This document shows positions 1-11,355 of a DNA stretch of 20,734 nucleotides, one piece after another. The notes beneath the pieces are model-generated. The model searched no databases and was not told where the DNA came from. It saw only the letters and a list, made by a program, of their open reading frames with translations. Position numbers and translations under genes: made by a program. Source of the stretch: Conidiobolus incongruus B7586 (taxonomy: Eukaryota; Entomophthoromycota; Entomophthoromycetes; Entomophthorales; Conidiobolaceae); assembly GCA_000697335.1 (NCBI GenBank), contig JNEM01006916.1, positions 1-20,734 of the forward strand, written 5' to 3'. Position 1 is the first letter of the stretch. The number at the start of each line of letters is the position of its first letter.

Positions 1-3000
1 TTTTATTTATTTATAGTTATAATTAATATTAATTATATAATTGATATTAGAAATTAATATTAAATATAACTAAAAGATTATTTTTGATAAAATTTTATTT
101 TGATTTTTTATTTATTTTTTTGTTATAAATATTGTTTTATAATTTGTTAAATTCATTCCAAAATATATCACTATTTAAAGCTTGATATTATATTAATAAT
201 GTTTTAAATATTAATTAATTAAAATAATAGTTTATTAATATTTTCATTATTTACCTATTAAATTATTAAAATATCAAAAAATATAAGTTTATTATTATTA
301 AAATAACAAAATATTTAATCAATACTATCAAAAAGAATAAATATATAATAAGAGACTAATTTTTTAAATTTCTATATACAACTCAATATTTATATTAACT
401 TTTAAGTAATTTATAATTGCAAAGTTAATTTAATTATATAAATAGCATTAATTTAGCTAATAAACATGATTCCTCTTCATTGACTCGACATCTTACTATT
501 ATTCTCTGAATCCTGCTAATCGCTATTATTTACTAAGATTTGAGACTACCTTTATGAATATTATATTCTTATTGTTACGATTGAATAAATTTTTGATATA
601 ATTATATTAACCAATTTATTTCATATCTTAAATAAACTCAATGGTATATCAAATTGATTATGTCACTATTAATTTAAGTCTTCCTCTACTTTATGTTGGT
701 TTTGTCACTTAATTTTATTATAATATCATTCAAAATATTCATATTATATTTGAATTAATATTAATTTAATCCAAAAAACATTAGCATTTTAAATTATAAT
801 ATTTTAACATAAACTTTTTGAAATTAATAATAAAGCAATATCAAAAATTTATACAAATCAATATTGAAATATATTTTAATATAAGATATTTTATATCACT
901 TATGAAAAATTAAAATATTAAGTTAAAAATTAAATTTTAAACTTTATTTTTATAACTTTATAGTTTTAATATATATATATATATATGTATATATTCAAAG
1001 CTAAATTTATAAAAATAAAAATCTATAAGTAGTTGAATCATTTTATACTTTAAAAAATCTATATTAATCTGTAATAAATATTATTAATATTAAGAATTAA
1101 TTACTATAATTTTTTCAATATTAACATCAATTACAAATTTACTACTATAATATTATGGATCAAAATATAATTATAATTTATTTTATATTTTATCAAGTAT
1201 TATACCAATAAATTATATAAAATAATATTTGAAAATTGATTAATAAAATTTTATAGAATTTTTATTTGCAAAAATAGATTAATTAATGAATTTTATTAAA
1301 ATAATATATCAAACTAATATAAAATAAATTTAAAATATATTATTGGTTGAGAATAACTTAATATAAGGTAATCATCAAAAAATTCTAAATAAAGGGCATA
1401 TATTTCAAAATTGTAAATTTATACAATGATTTATTTGATTATAAGTATCAAAGTGAATACGACTTAATTTTAAATATATTAAATTATTTTATTTTAGAAT
1501 TAATGATGATTGATATAATATTATACAATTATAATTATATCGTCACTCAAAAGTATATTTTTCAAGGTGTTGATAAAATTTTTTGGAATACTCAAATATT
1601 GAATAATATATTTATTTCTTAATTTGATTCAAAATATACTCAATATTAATTTGTATCAATTCTTAATTTATCTTGAAATTTATTCTTTTTTAATATTATA
1701 TCTTTACCAACCAAATATAAATATTAAAAATAGTTTATTATTAATAATAATATTATATATAAAATAATTTTTTTAATTTTAAATTTTATTTTTATCATAT
1801 GATTTATATTTTCTTATCAATATAACTACATCTAAAAAAACAATTAAAAATGCATCTAATTACTAAATAAGGTTAAATTATACTATTTGACAAATTCAAA
1901 CAAATTTTCTTTTATCAATAAAAATAATAATTTAAAACAAGTTAAATGTGTTATAGGAAAAAATAAATCAATGCAGTTAAATTTAGTATAAAATATTAAT
2001 TTATATTGTTTTGAAATATTAAGTATGCCTGCGAAATTAAATATTATTGTTTGGACGGTAAAATATTAACCAAATCTATGTATTCGATTAAATATCATCA
2101 ATACTATAGTATAGTTCATTTCTAGACATAATACCGATGGGAAGGTTTAGCTTTATTATGAAAATACAATTTTATCTCCATATTAATAATTAATACTAAT
2201 TGAATTACTTAAATTGATCAAATATATTTACAGCGGTATTTTAATATAAATAATATTAGCTTTGTTATCATCAATCGTATTAATATTCACGATATTAATA
2301 TTTATAATTTCAAAATATTTTTTGTCATTACCTTAAGGTTTTTTAAGTAGAGAGTATTCAATCCATTGTTTTATATTCATTAAATTGATTAAGACTACTA
2401 TTTGAAAAATTATGTAGGGAAAAATGATTCAAAATTTTAATTACGGATCAAATAAATTGAATATTGTTGAAAATTCTAAAATTGTTATATTTCCCCATAT
2501 TTCTATATATATGTTCTTGGTTTTTTGCATAATCGCTAAATTTTGATACGTCATTAATTTATTCAGCATGCAAGTTTTTGTATCGATTATATTAATCTAG
2601 AATTTTGAAGTTAGAGATTATTGTAGGTATGAATGTGACGTATATATCACTTGTTTGATTATATTCAATTTATAGATCGCTTTAATAATATTTGAATTTT
2701 TACTAGTTGTGTTGAATCTTAATAAAATGTCACATCTACAAGATGACGACATGAGTTTATCATTTTGCATTATTTTAACTTGTTTATATTTCTATAATTT
2801 GTTATAACTAATACCTTATCTTTTTTATTATCACAAATCATTGTTGCTTTGTTTTACAAAATTATAATATTAAACATTTATATTTCTGCATATTATAACG
2901 TAAGATGTTTTGAAATATGCTTAAATTGATTGCATATTTAGTACCTAATTGTCCAATTTATACAATTATTCATCATATCTCTGATTCTGCATTAAAATAC

Positions 3001-4920
3001 TCCTTGATTAAATAATGAATCCAAAAAACTAAATCAAATTGGAGTCTAGACTTTAAACTAGACATGCATATTCAAAAACTTAGTTTTAAAGTTTGATATA
3101 ATACAAAAGAATATTACTATTATACTATATAATCGTATAAAATATATCAATCATTTTGAATTATATAACTGTTACAAAATTTATTTTTTTCTCTAAATTC
3201 AATTTGATTGTTAGAAAAATATTGTTTAATATTAGAGGCAAAATTATCCTTATAGAGTAACTTTAAATATTTAGTTTCAAATACTCAACGGATTTTTTAT
3301 GATACAATAAAATAATAATATATAAACAAATGGTATATATTATATATTAAAATATGCTACATGTTGAACACGTTTTATAATTGGATTATTGATATATAAT
3401 TTATTTAAAATTTTATAAGCTTTATTGTTTCTATTATTATTATATATTTTTTGATAGTTATAATTTAATTTTCATATCTAAAATTAGAAATAATAAAATA
3501 TAATAAAATTAAATAAAAATTATATCATAATAATAAGTTTTTAATGTTGAATTATTTATCATTATACAATTAGTATTTTTTGATGTTTACCAATTGCTAT
3601 TATATTAAGAAAATGTATATCAAAATCAATTTTAATATTCAGTCTTTTAAATAAATAAATTTCAAACTAAGACTAAAAAATTTCAAAAATAAAGTTAACC
3701 CATATAATGCAAGTCAAAAAATTTATCAATTTTGTTTGAATTTTAATTAGAAAAATTGAGAATTAATTGTAACACTAATGCAATGGAAAATTGTTTTATC
3801 CAAAACTGAAGCTTTATTTTACTATAGTAATGCATATAAAGTATTGAACAATTGAGTATATTTCATTGATATATTAAATTAATGTAATAATACCACGCTT
3901 TTTGTTATTATTTTAATTTTCCTTACAATATGCATCGTATCTATTAAAATAGACTTTATTTAAAATATAAAAATATCTTATTGCATGCTTGGTAAAACAA
4001 AAAATAATATCAAAGATAAATTTCAACATAATAATATTATTAATATTAATATTAATATAAAATTATTATAATTTTTAAATGTATCACCTTTGGGTAGTAT
4101 TCTTTCATTTCATATTAATTTTCTGATTAATATAATAAAATTGATCAAAATTTTTCAAAAATTATCAATTAATCTTGTAATAAACTAAATGATTTAATAT
4201 ATTTAACCAACTCCTATTGTAATCCCTTCTTTGTTGATAAATATTCTAAGCTGATGATTTCATTTCATCTCGAGCTATAGCTCAATAACTGCATTAATCA
4301 TTATAATTGGATCTCTTATAAGGAGTAATAAAATTCATTATGATAATTGTTGAATTAACCAATAATATTTAATCTTTATTCAATTATAATAATTAATAAA
4401 ATATTGATTTTCAATTATTTTGTATTATTTCGATAATATTCAATTTAATCAAAATTATATCTGATTGATGCTCTAATAAATTCCATTCATTAAGCAATAA
4501 GCTTAATTTGTTAAGATTGAAAAATTATAGTTTCTGATACTCAATACTGATTAAATTTATTTAGTAAAATAAATGTTGATATTCAGCTTAAAATATGTAT
4601 TAATTGAATGTGAAACTAATCAATTGATTTTCGTGTATATGATATACATACATTTTTTATAGTTGAATAGACAATGATTCCGATTGACCAAAATTCTTTG
4701 AATGTGAACCTGAATCGCTGGATTTTAGCGTGAAAGAGTCTAAGGGAACGGACTATTTGTTTGAAGACAAAATGATAAATCAAATAAGAATCAATTATTC
4801 AAGAGTATTTTAATTTAATGGATCCTTAATAAATAAATAAGTTTCAATTAGGCATAATACTTTTGGTTAAACGCTTGGGTGGAGTTATAGGGGTTAATTC
4901 AAATGGTATAAAATTAATTT
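1..4920. other. AT-rich gene desert
   Basis: I found no supportable gene here on either strand. The sequence is overwhelmingly A+T with stops in every frame at short intervals. Slightly more mixed patches occur near 460-560, 2030-2170, 2300-2660 and 4680-4760, but none gives a spliced open frame, tRNA cloverleaf or recognisable snRNA. Small simple repeats are present, such as an AT dinucleotide run near 969-986 and an ATTAAT-type run near 4038-4056. A perfect 12-bp palindrome (GAGCTATAGCTC) sits at 4272-4283. The patches may be relics of old mobile elements, but nothing can be named. Confidence 0.6.
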
Positions 4921-5224
4921 GATGATCCTTGTTTGTACATCAAGGTTCAATCTGTTCAATTATATAAACTGTTGACTCATCCTCACCTGCAAAGCTATTG
5001 GAATTCAGTTCAATTGCCCATTTTTTTTCATTTGAATAGCATTCTCAATCATATATCAATTGACTCCTGACTTAATTTCATCAGTAATATAATAATTAAT
5101 CTCATTCAGTGAAATCATTGCATTTTTGGAATTGGACTAATTTGGTCACTTTAATAAGCCCAGATTTCCCTTATTTCGTATTCTCTGTTTTTATTCTTAC
5201 CAACTAATTTATTCATAAACTTTA
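4921..5224 (+). promoter_or_regulatory. Probable promoter and 5' leader of the P-type ATPase gene
   Basis: A TATA-like TATATAAA lies at 4961-4968, about 257 nt before the ATG at 5225. A Gcn4/AP-1-type TGACTCA lies just after it at 4973-4979, and an imperfect dyad (CCTTG, 9 nt, CAAGG) lies just before it at 4927-4945. The remaining leader is pyrimidine-rich with no gene. Assignment as promoter is inferred from position and motif match only; no transcript start can be seen. Confidence 0.4.
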
Positions 5225-8200
5225 ATGTCTGAAAAGAAAAAGTCTGGAGTTACTCCAATAGATGAACATTCCCTCGAGATACCCGAGGTGTGTAAGCGCT
5301 ACAATACTACCGTTGATACTGCTCACCCTGATACGTCGGGTGGTTTAACCAAAGCAGTCGCTGCTCAGCTCAAAGAACAGTATGGTCCCAACGTATTAAC
5401 ACCACCCAAAAAGAAGCATCCCATTATCCTTTTTCTCGAATGTTTGACTGCTTTATTTAACTTGCTTTTAATCTTGGCCGGTATTTTAACCTATATTCTC
5501 TATGGTATCGATCCTGTCAACAATGCTGCTAACAGCTACTTGGGAGGTATTCTCATAGGTGTTGCAGTGCTTAATGCAATTATCGAATTTGTCCAGCTCC
5601 TGAAAACCGCTGCAGCTTTGGAATCTTTCATGAATATGATTCCTCAGCAGTGTCGCTGTGTGCGTGAAGGTGCTCTTTCTCAAATACCCGCTGCCGATCT
5701 CGTCCCTGGAGACGTTGTATTGGTGCGTATGGGAGACAAAATTCCAGCGGATCTGTTTTTATTCTATGTTTCGGATATGAAGGTAGATAATTCTTCATTA
5801 ACAGGAGAATCAGAACCTCAAGAGCGTTTAGTACAAAACGATCAAAAGAACTTTTTAGAAGCTACCAATTTGGCATTCAACGGTACCTTAGCAGTTTCCG
5901 GTGAAGCTTATGGTATTGTTATTCGTACTGGTGACAATACATTTTTGGGTCAAATTGCTGGTATGACGCAAGGTGAAGAGAAGCAAAAGAGTCCCCTCTC
6001 GGTTGAAATCGATCATTTCGTTAAGATTATTGCTAGTATTGCTTTCATCACAGCTATTATATTCTTCGTAATCAGTTTGGTCGTGTATAAAAATATTAAT
6101 AACACGCTCAATTTCTCCATCGGTGTTTTCGTGGCTTGGGTACCTGAAGGTTTACCAGCTACAGTGACTATGTTATTGACACTTGCTGCGAAGAAAATGG
6201 CAAAGGAAAATGTCTTGGTTAAACATCTTCAAGGTGTCGAAACACTTGGTGCTATTACATTATTAGCCACCGATAAAACTGGTACTTTGACCCGCAACCA
6301 AATGACAGTCACGAGAATCTGGAGTAGTTTGAATATGTACTCTTCCCTCCGTAATCTTGGACAAGCTGATAATCCAGTGTCTATTGATTCTCCAGGAATC
6401 AAAGAGATCATGTTGAATGCCAGTCTGAATACCAAAGTCAAGTTCGACCGTACTGACGTACCAGTTGACAAGCGTGAAATCGTCGGAGATGCTACTGAAT
6501 CAGGTTTAATCAGATTTGCGGGCGCCAACTTGGAAGATTTTGATAATGTAGGAAACACTTATCCCAAAGTCTTTGAAATTCCTTTCAATTCGGACAACAA
6601 ATGGGCTCTTAGTATTAATAAGCTTCCTAACCCTGAAGGTGATCTGACTCTACTCCTAAAGGGAGCTCCTGAGAGAGTTTTGCGTCTTTGCTCAACTATT
6701 TTAATTAATGGACAAATCGAAAATTTAACAGAGGATCACAAAGCCAAATTCATGGAAACTTATGAATATATGGCTAGTCAAGGTCACCGTGTGTTGGCTT
6801 TCGCTCAGCTTTGGCTCCCTCGCGATCAGTACCCTGAAAATTATGAATTCTCTAAGAAAGACAAGAACTACCCTTCTGAAAACTTAACCTTTGTTGGTTT
6901 AGTCAGTTTGGAAGATCCTCCCAAGCATGGTGTACGTGAAGCTATAGGTAAATGTCGTACCGCTGGTGTCAAGGTTATGATGGTTACTGGTGATCACCCT
7001 CTTACTGCTGAAGCTATTGGACGTAAGATCAATTTAATGTTGTCAAAAACTAAGGAAATGGTTGCCAAGGAAACTGGGAGACCTATCGAAAGCATCAAGG
7101 AAGATGAATACAATGCAATTGTAATTCATGGTGAAAAGATTGATTCTCTCACTGAAAAAGATTGGGACATTATCTTCTCCAAGGAAGAAATCATTTTCGC
7201 CCGTACTTCTCCTAAACACAAACTTCAGATTGTCAAAAGAGCCCAATCTATGGGTCACATTGTTGGTGTGACTGGTGATGGTGTGAATGATTCTCCTGCA
7301 TTGAAGAAAGCTGACTTGGGTATTTCTATGAACGAATCTGGCTCTGATGTATCTAAAGAAGCCGCTGCTATGATTTTACTTGATGATAATTTCGCCACAA
7401 CTGTAAGAGGTATTGAAGAAGGTCGTTTGATTTTCGCTAATTTGAAGAAGAGTATTCAATACACTGTCACTCACTCCATTCCTGAAGTTATTCCCCAATT
7501 ATTATATGTCATTGTTCCCATTCCACTTCCATTAAGTTCCATCTTGATTTTAGTAGTTGATTTAGGTTTCGAATTGTTTGCTGCCCTTTCATTTGCCTGG
7601 GATAAGCCTGAAACGGCAACTGGACTAATGAAGTTACCTCCTCGTAAGCCTGTCACCCCCAAGTCTGTCGAAAGATTCCGCAGATTGAAATCTAGAGAAC
7701 TCCAACCCAGAGTTGATCCTGAAACTGGGGAAGAAATTCCTATCACTAAATTCCAAAGATTCAGGCACAACTTCAAGTCATTATTTACCAAAGAACACTG
7801 GCAAGATGCTTTCGAATCCACTGAAGATGAAGTCATGGTTGATTTACCTTTGCTCAGCTGGGCATACCTTGAAGTGGGTGTTCTTGAAGCCATTATTTCT
7901 CATATCGCCTATTTCTGGGTCTTATCATCATTTGGTATTTCTCTAGCCGATTGTCCCCGTATCATGTCAGCTGCCAATAAGAATAACAATAATTTCTTTA
8001 CCACCAGAGCCAAAAACTATATCAATGTACATGGAACAACCATTAACGCCGCTCGACAAGTTGAAGCGCTGGCACAAGCCCAATCTATCTACTATTTGTC
8101 GATTATGATTTGTCAGGCATTCAACTTGTTTGCTTGTAAGGCCAAATTCAAGTACCCATTCGGTAAGCACATGTTCACGAACTCCAAGAACTTCATTGGT

Positions 8201-8467
8201 TTGACTTTTGGTATGATTCTCGGTTTTTGTATTGTGTACATTCCGCCATTCAACGTTGCATTTGGTACCAGCTATCGCTTGAACCCAGTCTACTGGTTGA
8301 TTCCTTTAGTCGGTGGTGTAGTCATTCTTCTATATGCTACCCTCAGACTATGGATAGGCAGACAGCGCAATGCCATCAAATTCAACCCCGAAATCGTTGG
8401 TCTAAATATGCATCCCACGGTGCGTACCATGGATATGGTCAATAATAATCCAGAAAATGCAAAATAG
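5225..8467 (+). CDS. P-type cation ATPase, type IIC (Na,K/H,K-ATPase alpha-subunit-like)
   Basis: Single-exon 1080-aa pump that should use ATP to move Na+, K+ or H+ across the plasma membrane. An N-terminal cation-ATPase domain (about 25-95) is followed by M1 (about 67-93) and M2 (107-126). The actuator loop carries TGES at 193-196, and M4 carries PEGLPATVT from 307. The phosphorylated Asp is D350 in DKTGTLT; the nucleotide-binding KGAPERV starts at 479 and the hinge TGDGVNDSPALKKAD at 683. M5 has Y746 and E754, and M6 has D779. M7-M10 span about 880-1044. Overall similarity is to animal alpha subunits, including ALTPP-like and YTxTxxIPE segments. It differs in a longer M6-M7 loop (793-880), an extended tail in place of the animal C-terminal Tyr pair, and changed ion-site residues (His750, Ser751, Glu783, Asn967). 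The start ATG follows an AT-rich leader and gives the family N-terminus. Family is certain; transported ion is not. Confidence 0.95.
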   Translation: MSEKKKSGVTPIDEHSLEIPEVCKRYNTTVDTAHPDTSGGLTKAVAAQLKEQYGPNVLTPPKKKHPIILFLECLTALFNLLLILAGILTYILYGIDPVNNAANSYLGGILIGVAVLNAIIEFVQLLKTAAALESFMNMIPQQCRCVREGALSQIPAADLVPGDVVLVRMGDKIPADLFLFYVSDMKVDNSSLTGESEPQERLVQNDQKNFLEATNLAFNGTLAVSGEAYGIVIRTGDNTFLGQIAGMTQGEEKQKSPLSVEIDHFVKIIASIAFITAIIFFVISLVVYKNINNTLNFSIGVFVAWVPEGLPATVTMLLTLAAKKMAKENVLVKHLQGVETLGAITLLATDKTGTLTRNQMTVTRIWSSLNMYSSLRNLGQADNPVSIDSPGIKEIMLNASLNTKVKFDRTDVPVDKREIVGDATESGLIRFAGANLEDFDNVGNTYPKVFEIPFNSDNKWALSINKLPNPEGDLTLLLKGAPERVLRLCSTILINGQIENLTEDHKAKFMETYEYMASQGHRVLAFAQLWLPRDQYPENYEFSKKDKNYPSENLTFVGLVSLEDPPKHGVREAIGKCRTAGVKVMMVTGDHPLTAEAIGRKINLMLSKTKEMVAKETGRPIESIKEDEYNAIVIHGEKIDSLTEKDWDIIFSKEEIIFARTSPKHKLQIVKRAQSMGHIVGVTGDGVNDSPALKKADLGISMNESGSDVSKEAAAMILLDDNFATTVRGIEEGRLIFANLKKSIQYTVTHSIPEVIPQLLYVIVPIPLPLSSILILVVDLGFELFAALSFAWDKPETATGLMKLPPRKPVTPKSVERFRRLKSRELQPRVDPETGEEIPITKFQRFRHNFKSLFTKEHWQDAFESTEDEVMVDLPLLSWAYLEVGVLEAIISHIAYFWVLSSFGISLADCPRIMSAANKNNNNFFTTRAKNYINVHGTTINAARQVEALAQAQSIYYLSIMICQAFNLFACKAKFKYPFGKHMFTNSKNFIGLTFGMILGFCIVYIPPFNVAFGTSYRLNPVYWLIPLVGGVVILLYATLRLWIGRQRNAIKFNPEIVGLNMHPTVRTMDMVNNNPENAK

Positions 8468-8605
8468 ATTCACCCAACCCATTAGCGATTATCATTTACT
8501 CATCCATCAAATATTGTTCATAATCATTTTAATTTAATTTGTATTCATCAGTACAACACTAATATTCATTCTCCCTTGATATTATTATCCAATTAGATAA
8601 TTTTC

Positions 8606-8611
8606 AATAAA
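8606..8611 (+). terminator. Putative poly(A) signal of the ATPase gene
   Basis: AATAAA lies about 140 nt after the pump stop codon, the first clear hexamer downstream. In DNA this AT-rich such hexamers also arise by chance, so confidence is limited. Confidence 0.35.
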
Positions 8612-8635
8612 AAATTTATATTTTGAATCATAAAT

Positions 8636-8667
8636 TTACAATTGAATTTTATTACAATTGAATTTTT
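8636..8667. repeat. Two tandem 16-bp copies in the ATPase 3' flank
   Basis: TTACAATTGAATTTTA is followed directly by TTACAATTGAATTTTT, 15 of 16 bases identical. It lies about 170 nt past the pump stop, shortly after the candidate poly(A) signal. No function is evident; a replication-slippage duplication is the simplest reading. Confidence 0.8.
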
Positions 8668-9015
8668 GATAGTATTTGAAGCTTTGCAGATTTATTTGGT
8701 CCAAACATCATCAGTTCGTTTTGTTATACCAACAAAAACTTGAATTAACCTTGGGTTTCAGGTTGAAACAGGGGTTCTCCTTTTTAATTATATAATAAAC
8801 AAAATAATTAAATTATCTAATCAAAATAATATATAGATAATAAAATATTTGAATAGATTGAGTAATGATAGTTTTGATTTTTACCTCTTTCATTCAAATA
8901 TTTAGGACTTAATTGTTTCAAGTAAAATACTGGAGTCAATAAATATGTTTTACAAAACAAAGGCAACAGAGTGCTTAGAGTTTAGACTTGAATCTTCTTC
9001 AAAAACATCATTAGT

Positions 9016-9039
9016 CATATATATATATATATATATATG
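9016..9039. repeat. AT dinucleotide microsatellite, (AT)11
   Basis: Eleven AT units at 9017-9038 flanked by C and G, so that the whole 24-bp block is a perfect palindrome able to extrude as a cruciform. Simple-sequence repeat of no assigned role. Confidence 0.9.
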
Positions 9040-9246
9040 AATTAGTATTACTCTCATTCAAAATTTGTTTACAAGTCGGTGATAAATGATTTAAAGAGGT
9101 ATTAATAATTACAATAAACGATAAATTAGCTTCCAATATATTTGAATGATTACTAAATTATTGATAGATTCACTTTATTTGAATTGATTAGCGCTTGTAT
9201 TGAAGAAAATAAAATAATAATTTCAGTATGATCAACTCTACATTAA

Positions 9247-9286
9247 ATATGATTATATATGATACCATATGATAATATATGATAAT
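9247..9286. repeat. Four 10-bp ATATGAT-type tandem units
   Basis: Four consecutive decamers share ATATGAT and vary in the last three bases (TAT, ACC, AAT, AAT). The period is close to one helical turn, so the motif recurs on the same face of the DNA. It is 675 bp upstream of the tRNA gene and in no coding region. Regulatory meaning is unproven. Confidence 0.75.
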
Positions 9287-9961
9287 TCACATTTATAATT
9301 TTTATTTGATCTGATTTTATTTTTTAACTATTTTACTCTAGTCGATGATTTGAACTTTTTATTTCTTAGGTACAAACTGGATGATTCCTCTCAATTGTAA
9401 GATTAGCAATATTTTTAATAGAATAAAATGATACAGAACACAAAAAAAATAATTATATTCGATGATCTACCTTAAAATGTTAAATTCAAAGTTACAATTA
9501 AATAAATATAAAATATATTTTAATATTGAGTTAGTAGATTATTTTGTTTCAATGAAAATACTGAATAATATATAGATATTTTGAGGATTAGAACTTATAT
9601 CATTTTTATATTTGATAATAATAATCCTTTTGAATAGCTATACTATTTTAATATAAGTATAATATCTTGGTTTAAACTATACCATAAATTATATATATTC
9701 TTTGACTATATGATTGAAAATCAGAAAAAAGTTCAAATGGAAAAAATTTATTTATATTTATATGGATAGGTAAACTAAAATAACGGTTATAAAGATGGTT
9801 AATAAAATTAATTTATATAATCAGTGTATTGAATATTCAACAATAGAGAAAAAAAAGATGATTTAAATGTTGGATTTGAAAAATTAAAGGCAAAAAAATA
9901 TACAATATATAAAATCTTTCTTTATTTACTAATATAATAAATTAAAAGATAGGTCATATAT

Positions 9962-10034
9962 GGGGAATTAGCTCATTTGGTAGAGCGCTCGCTTTGCATG
10001 CGAGAGGCGCCGGGATCGATACCCGGATTCTCCA
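9962..10034 (+). tRNA. tRNA-Ala (anticodon UGC)
   Basis: A 73-nt uninterrupted cloverleaf. The acceptor stem pairs GGGGAAT with ATTCTCC and carries the G3:U70 pair that is the identity mark of alanine tRNA. The D stem is GCTC/GAGC and the anticodon stem CTCGC/GCGAG, with loop TTTGCAT giving TGC at 9995-9997. The T stem is CCGGG/CCCGG with loop ATCGATA. A at position 54 instead of T is also known in some eukaryotic alanine tRNAs. The discriminator is A10034 and no CCA is encoded, as expected for a eukaryotic nuclear gene. Internal A box (about 9969-9980) and B box (about 10014-10024) serve as the pol III promoter. The first T4 run (10055-10058) is the likely terminator. It decodes GCA and probably GCN Ala codons by wobble. 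Confidence 0.97.
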
Positions 10035-11285
10035 CTTTCAGAATTCAGTTTAAATTTTATTTATAATTTTTTAATTGTTATTTTCACAAAGTACAAATAA
10101 TAATAAATTTATTATATTTACTATTAATGTCAATTTATCTTATATTATACATTATAAATTGAATATTTGATATACGTCTATTAACTACTGTTAATGCCAA
10201 AATATGAGTATTTGTTGATGATTCAAAAATATATATTCTCATATAATTAAAATAGCGGTCAATATTTAAATCAGTTGTGTATATATTTGGTAAGGACATT
10301 TAATTTGTTATAATGTTTTCCAAAAAGCATCCAAAACCTATATATATTAATATTTAAACTTGATAACCATCCGATAATTTTAGCGATTCAATTGTCGTTA
10401 TGTTTTTTCAAGCAAACCGAAAGGAAATATAAGCTTAATATTTAATATATAGTTTAAGCTGAAAACAACGAAATACTTATATAACATAAGTTGTTGCCTA
10501 ATAAATATTAAAATCAAGAGAGTAATTGTAACTGAAAAATTTAGTAATAAAATTAATTGTACTACCATTTTAATTTCATAAATTTCAATCTATATTAGAT
10601 ATTTTGATAGTATAAAGCTTTGTAAATACCTTTTATTACCTTGAATAGGGCAATGTTTGATTCATTTAATTTTAATTAATTCGAAATTATTTCATATTAT
10701 TAAATGATTGATTAGCAAATTTATTGCGGTAAATAAAAAATCATATTATAAATAATGTATATTCATATATGATAATTAAATTCAGTCATCATTAATATTT
10801 AATTTTATAAATATTGTAACATTGAAATAATATATAGTGCTCCTTGATTATTTTAATAGTTTTATTATTATTATCAACCTATAGATATATATTGATGGTA
10901 TATATCAGGAGTGATAATATTAAGATCTGTAAATTACAATCCAATCTTTCAAATTGTATAAAAAAGGAATTTTAATTATTGGTTTCTCAAATATTTTATA
11001 ATTTGTTTAAAGAACATGAATAGCTGATATTCAAAACAAAATGGAAATGAGTTTGAATAAAATTGTTATATTTAAAATTCCTATTGATTGCCGAATTTAG
11101 AAAAAATCAAATCAAGATAGATTAAATAAACAGAGAGTAGATCTATTGAAATTGCAAAATATCCTTTAATTCATTAAATTTTCCAATTAGTTATTCTAGA
11201 AGATCCAAATAGATATTTTAAAAATTATAAGTTATATCATATTTAGAAATATATTGTGACCAGCAACTTGAATCCTGGTATATAC
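10035..11285. other. Intergenic region between tRNA-Ala and the secreted-protein gene
   Basis: After the pol III T-run terminator at 10055-10058 nothing else can be supported. The sequence is AT-rich, without an open frame, spliced exon chain or further RNA gene that I could recognise. The last few hundred bases presumably hold the upstream control region of the gene that starts at 11356. Confidence 0.6.
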
Positions 11286-11293
11286 TATAAAAA
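11286..11293 (+). promoter_or_regulatory. TATA box of the secreted-protein gene
   Basis: TATAAAAA lies 63-70 nt before the ATG at 11356, preceded by the only moderately GC-rich patch in this promoter (around 11260-11280). The distance allows a transcript start 30-40 nt upstream of the ATG. A strong TATA box close to a short leader suits a highly or inducibly expressed gene; this is inference from sequence. Confidence 0.5.
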
Positions 11294-11355
11294 TCCAAAA
11301 ATTTTCACATAATATTATTATAAACTAATAATTTATTCAATTAATTTATTGAACA

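Larger units (their letters stand above)
8468..9961. other. Intergenic region between the ATPase and tRNA-Ala
   Basis: No gene can be supported. The start holds the pump 3' UTR, with AATAAA at 8606-8611 and a 16-bp direct repeat at 8636-8667. A small dyad (GTTTCA, 3 nt, TGAAAC) lies at 8755-8769. A 22-bp AT run sits at 9017-9038, and four 10-bp ATATGAT-type units lie at 9247-9286. The rest is AT-rich with no open frame of note. Confidence 0.6.

Noticed and set aside
461-560. Possible small RNA or exon in a more GC-rich patch
   Set aside because: I found no cloverleaf, no snRNA or snoRNA box pair and no open frame on either strand.
5486-8445. Several 60-140 codon frames on both strands inside the ATPase gene
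   Set aside because: They are shadows of a strongly conserved coding sequence, with no family resemblance or control signals of their own.
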